DNA from: Streptomyces sp. A 4/2
GTDB lineage: Bacteria; Actinomycetota; Actinomycetes; Streptomycetales; Streptomycetaceae
Assembly: GCF_940670765.1 (NCBI RefSeq)
Contig: NZ_CALNVW010000010.1
Span: 1-64,000 of the forward strand
DNA: 64,000 nt
Reading direction: 5' to 3'
Part shown: positions 61,539 to 64,000 of the stretch, piece by piece
Layout: every line of letters begins with the position of its first letter
Numbering within the stretch: position 1 is the stretch's first letter
Made by a program: the position numbers and the translations under genes
Notes under the pieces: model-generated
The model's input: only the letters and a program-made list of their open reading frames with translations
What the model was told of the DNA's origin: nothing
The model's database searches: none

Positions 61539-62611
61539 ATCTCGCCGCCGGAACCAATGAGAACCTGGCGCACATCAGCAATGTGCTCGTCTATTCGTCG
61601 ATGGCCGTCTACACCCTGGCCTTCTTCGCGCACATCGCGGAGTGGACCTTCGGCGCGCGCAGCAAGGTGGGCCGTACGGCCGCCGCGCTGACGTCGACGG
61701 TGTCCGCCGCCGCCCCTGCCGTCCAGGTCAAGAAGGCCGGAGGCACCGCCGTACTGGACCGGCCGAAGATCATCACCCGGTCCGCGGCCGGCTCGCGCGA
61801 CGTGCCGGACGGCCCGGGAGCCTCCGGCGGCACCGAGAAGGGTGACCTGTACGGGCGGGTGGCGGTCTCGCTGACCGTCCTCGGGTTCCTCGTCGAGGCG
61901 GGCGGTGTGGTGGCCCGTGCGCTGTCGGTGCAGCGTGCGCCGTGGGGCAACATGTACGAGTTCTCGATCACCTTCTCCTCGGTGGCGGTCGCGGCGTACC
62001 TGGTCCTGCTGGTCCTGAAGAAGAACGTCCGCTGGCTGGGCCTGGCCCTGGTCACCACGGTCCTGCTCGACCTCGGCATCGCCACCACGGTGCTCTACAC
62101 GAGCAGCGACCAGCTGGTCCCCGCGCTCCACTCGTACTGGCTGTACATCCACGTCTCGACGGCGATCATCTGCGGCGCGATGTTCTACATCGGTTTCGTC
62201 GGCACCGCGCTCTACCTCTTCCGCGACAGCTTCGAGGCGAAGCTGGCCCGCGGCCAGGAGCCCAGCGCCTTCGCCCGGTCGGTGCTCTCCCGGCTGCCCT
62301 CGGCGGCCTCGCTCGACAAGTTCTCGTACCGCATCAACGCCGCGGTCTTCCCGCTCTGGACGTTCACGATCATCGCGGGCGCGATCTGGGCGGGCGACGC
62401 CTGGGGCCGCTACTGGGGCTGGGACCCCAAGGAGACCTGGTCGTTCATCACCTGGGTCGTGTACGCCTGCTACCTGCACGCCCGCGCGACGGCCGGCTGG
62501 AAGGGCCGCAAGGCCGCCTATCTGGCGCTCTTCGCCTTCGCCTGCTGGATCTGGAACTACTACGGCGTGAACATCTTCATCAGCGGCAAGCACTCCTACG
62601 CCGGGGTCTGA
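61535..62611 (+). CDS. ccsB: Cytochrome c biogenesis protein CcsB/CcsA (haem exporter-lyase)
   Basis: A 358-residue membrane protein with about eight helices. The Trp-rich haem-handling motif WGRYWGWDPKETWSFITW is intact, and conserved His residues lie in HSYWLYIHVSTAI and VVYACYLHARAT. It forms the System II synthetase with ResB. GTG 61535 overlaps the resB stop. Hydrophilic loop residues 45-100 are longer than usual. A strong terminator follows 23 nt later. Confidence 0.95.
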   Translation: MNLAAGTNENLAHISNVLVYSSMAVYTLAFFAHIAEWTFGARSKVGRTAAALTSTVSAAAPAVQVKKAGGTAVLDRPKIITRSAAGSRDVPDGPGASGGTEKGDLYGRVAVSLTVLGFLVEAGGVVARALSVQRAPWGNMYEFSITFSSVAVAAYLVLLVLKKNVRWLGLALVTTVLLDLGIATTVLYTSSDQLVPALHSYWLYIHVSTAIICGAMFYIGFVGTALYLFRDSFEAKLARGQEPSAFARSVLSRLPSAASLDKFSYRINAAVFPLWTFTIIAGAIWAGDAWGRYWGWDPKETWSFITWVVYACYLHARATAGWKGRKAAYLALFAFACWIWNYYGVNIFISGKHSYAGV

Positions 62612-62633
62612 CCCCGCCGCCTGTTCCACCATC

Positions 62634-62679
62634 GAAGAGGGCCGGTTTCCCGACACGTGTCGGAGAACCGGCCCTCTTC
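62634..62679 (+). terminator. Terminator of the cytochrome c maturation cluster
   Basis: A perfect 14-bp outer stem (62634-62647 with 62666-62679) with additional inner pairing (CCGAC/GTCGG), followed by TGTG. It ends the resA-ccsB operon. Confidence 0.85.
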
Positions 62680-62715
62680 TGTGCGGAACGGGCCCCGCCG
62701 CGCGAGGGTGGTGTC

Positions 62716-63222
62716 ATGACCGAGGCCCTCGCACACGGCACCAGCACCAGCCACGGGAACAGCCACGTCCTGCGGTTCGCCCTGTACCTGCCGCATCCGG
62801 CGGCGCGGGTGTGGGGCGCCGTCGCCACCCCCGTGGGGCTCCCCGGCTGGCTCGCCGCGGCCGACGTCTTCGAGTCGCGGCTCGACGGCCGGGTGACGCT
62901 GCGCTGGCTCAACGAGCCGACGGTGGCCACCGGGAGCATCACCGCCTGGGACCCGGAGCGGGTCGTGGAGTACACCCTCTCCGTGCACGGCCGGGTCAGA
63001 TTCCATCTGGAATCGGTGGGCCCCGACGCGACCGTGGTGCGGTTCAGCAACGAGTTCACCGGCGCCCCGGCGCAGCTGCTGGACTCGCTGGCCGGGTGGC
63101 ACATCCACTTCGAGTTCCTGTACGACGCGCTCGAAGGCAGCCCCAAGGACTGGTCCTCCTGGAACCGGGAGCGCTGGCAGCTGCTGCGCGCCGCCTACGA
63201 GCGCGGCGGCACACACTCCTGA
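62716..63222 (+). CDS. SRPBCC family protein (AHSA1/polyketide-cyclase-like)
   Basis: A 168-residue helix-grip protein with an open hydrophobic cavity: LRFALYLPHPAARVWGAVATP, SRLDGRVTLRWLNEPTVATG, AWDPERVVEYTLS and a long closing helix. This looks like the AHSA1-type clade. ATG 62716 is the first codon after GAGGGTGGTGTC. Its last 28 nt overlap the tail of the convergent substrate-binding protein gene. Confidence 0.82.
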   Translation: MTEALAHGTSTSHGNSHVLRFALYLPHPAARVWGAVATPVGLPGWLAAADVFESRLDGRVTLRWLNEPTVATGSITAWDPERVVEYTLSVHGRVRFHLESVGPDATVVRFSNEFTGAPAQLLDSLAGWHIHFEFLYDALEGSPKDWSSWNRERWQLLRAAYERGGTHS

Positions 63223-64000
63223 TTCGGGGGGTTCTTCTTCGGCCAGGCGAGTTCCTTGAAGTGCGGGGTGCCGTCGGCCGCGAGCTCCACGATCGGTACG
63301 GCCTTGTCGTACGGGTTCCCGTAGTTGTCCAGGCAGATCCAGCCGCTCGCGCCCTCCACCCGCAGCGGCCCCTGCAGCTTCGACCACTCCCGCCCGACGT
63401 CGTCGATGTCCGGCAGGATGCTGCTGCTCGCCCTGGCCTTCCGGATGCCGGTCACCGCGGTCGTCATGCCGTCGTACGCGATGATCGCCTGCCCGTCGGC
63501 CAGCGACTTGGCACCGATCGGGCCGATCGGGCCGACCTCCTTGCCCGACGCGGTCGCCACCCACTGGAAGAACTCGGTGTAGTCGGCTGCCGTGCCGCCG
63601 GTCTTCGGCGTCGAGGGGTTCCCGGACGTCCACGCGTCGGGGTGGGCGAGCGCCGCGTACTCGACCGTCACCTTGGCCGCGCCCTTGCTCCTCGGCCGCA
63701 GCGCGCTCCGGTTGAGCTTGGTGTCGTAGCCGAGGTACGAGCCCTCGTCACCGGTGAGGATGGTGTACGGCTTCTCCTGGCAGCCCCGCTTGCCCAGTTC
63801 GTTCACGAACTGCCGCAGCTGGGTGTGGCGCCCGGCGAAGAGGATCGTGTTCACCTGGGTCGAGCAGATCACCTCGGTGTCCTGCTCGAAGGTGTTGGCG
63901 GTCGAGCCGTCCTGGGACGGGTTGGCCGGTGAGGTGTACTCGCGGTCCGCGTACGGGGCGCCCTTCATCAGTCCGTCGAAGGCGCTCTTCAGCGTCGAGG
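63195..64000 (-). CDS. ABC transporter substrate-binding protein, branched-chain amino acid type (partial)
   Basis: The C-terminal part of a periplasmic-binding-protein-like (type I fold, LIV-binding) lipoprotein. The reading frame stays open to the right edge, so the N-terminus and signal peptide are outside the window. Recognisable are NTILFAGRHTQLRQFVNELG, YTILTGDEGSYLGYDTK, ADGQAIIAYDGMTTAVTGIR and VEGASGWICLDNYGNPYDKA. It may bind amino acids or peptides, or be part of a conserved surface protein group. Confidence 0.78.
   Translation of the reverse strand, partial: STLKSAFDGLMKGAPYADREYTSPANPSQDGSTANTFEQDTEVICSTQVNTILFAGRHTQLRQFVNELGKRGCQEKPYTILTGDEGSYLGYDTKLNRSALRPRSKGAAKVTVEYAALAHPDAWTSGNPSTPKTGGTAADYTEFFQWVATASGKEVGPIGPIGAKSLADGQAIIAYDGMTTAVTGIRKARASSSILPDIDDVGREWSKLQGPLRVEGASGWICLDNYGNPYDKAVPIVELAADGTPHFKELAWPKKNPPNQECVPPRS

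Overview
The window looks like chromosomal DNA from a Streptomyces. GC content and third-codon-position GC are very high, GTG and TTG starts are common, genes often overlap by ATGA or GTGA, and several genes are specific to this lineage: the sigma factor BldN with its anti-sigma factor RsbN, a BdtA-type MerR-like regulator, the tiny ribosomal protein bS22, Rex driving a hem operon, and a class I lysyl-tRNA synthetase. There is no plasmid, phage or transposase gene. Gene order on both flanks matches what I remember of Streptomyces coelicolor (the SCO3303-SCO3332 and SCO4468-SCO4475 blocks); that is recall, not a search.

Layout. (1) 1-240: end of an rRNA operon (5S rRNA and terminator). (2) 0.26-17.5 kb, conserved: HAD phosphatase, MFS exporter, AcuC-like deacetylase, a phosphatase-like protein, bdtA, bS22, an epimerase and acyltransferase pair, rsbN-bldN, a HAD-IB phosphatase, a glutaredoxin, then rex-hemA-hemC-hemD-hemB. 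A clear Rex operator lies in the rex promoter. (3) 17.5-27 kb: secreted and surface proteins, a CMD enzyme divergent from a MarR regulator around a perfect palindrome, two DUF4232 proteins, and a membrane-anchored HTH protein. (4) 27-39 kb: argS and lysS (divergent), a DUF2637 membrane protein, two DUF3558-like lipoproteins, rtcB, an SDR, YnfA, a Mut7-C RNase and a phosphodiesterase. (5) 39-42 kb: decay zone, with a frameshifted XRE regulator and a frameshifted MFS transporter. (6) 42-54.1 kb: a complete type I-E CRISPR-Cas locus, with a cas3-cse1 gene fusion, cse2, cas7, cas5, cas6, cas1, cas2, a leader and a 24-repeat array. (7) 54.2-62.7 kb, conserved: hemL, a phosphatase, a polysaccharide deacetylase lipoprotein and the cytochrome c maturation set resA-ccdA-resB-ccsB; then an SRPBCC protein and the end of a substrate-binding protein.

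How the parts fit. Every step from glutamyl-tRNA to uroporphyrinogen III (HemA, HemL, HemB, HemC, HemD) is encoded here, and system II cytochrome c maturation is near hemL. The first hem block is under the redox sensor Rex. The decay zone and the CRISPR locus lie between these two housekeeping blocks.

Most interesting signal. About 350-430 bp upstream of the cas operon, on the minus strand, is a small crRNA-like unit (42409-42487): a degenerate repeat keeping the exact 8-nt 5' handle ATGAGCCC, a 21-nt spacer-like segment, and a second degenerate repeat keeping the first 11 bases of the repeat and its hairpin. The first 11 nt of the spacer-like segment match 10 of 11 positions of a nearby site (42362-42372), with the one mismatch at position 6, the position type I-E seeds ignore. 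That site sits exactly between a plausible -35 and -10. This is the architecture of Cascade-guided transcriptional repression (CreR and CreTA-type elements), here beside a Cas3-Cse1 fusion. It is an inference from sequence and needs RNA and binding data.
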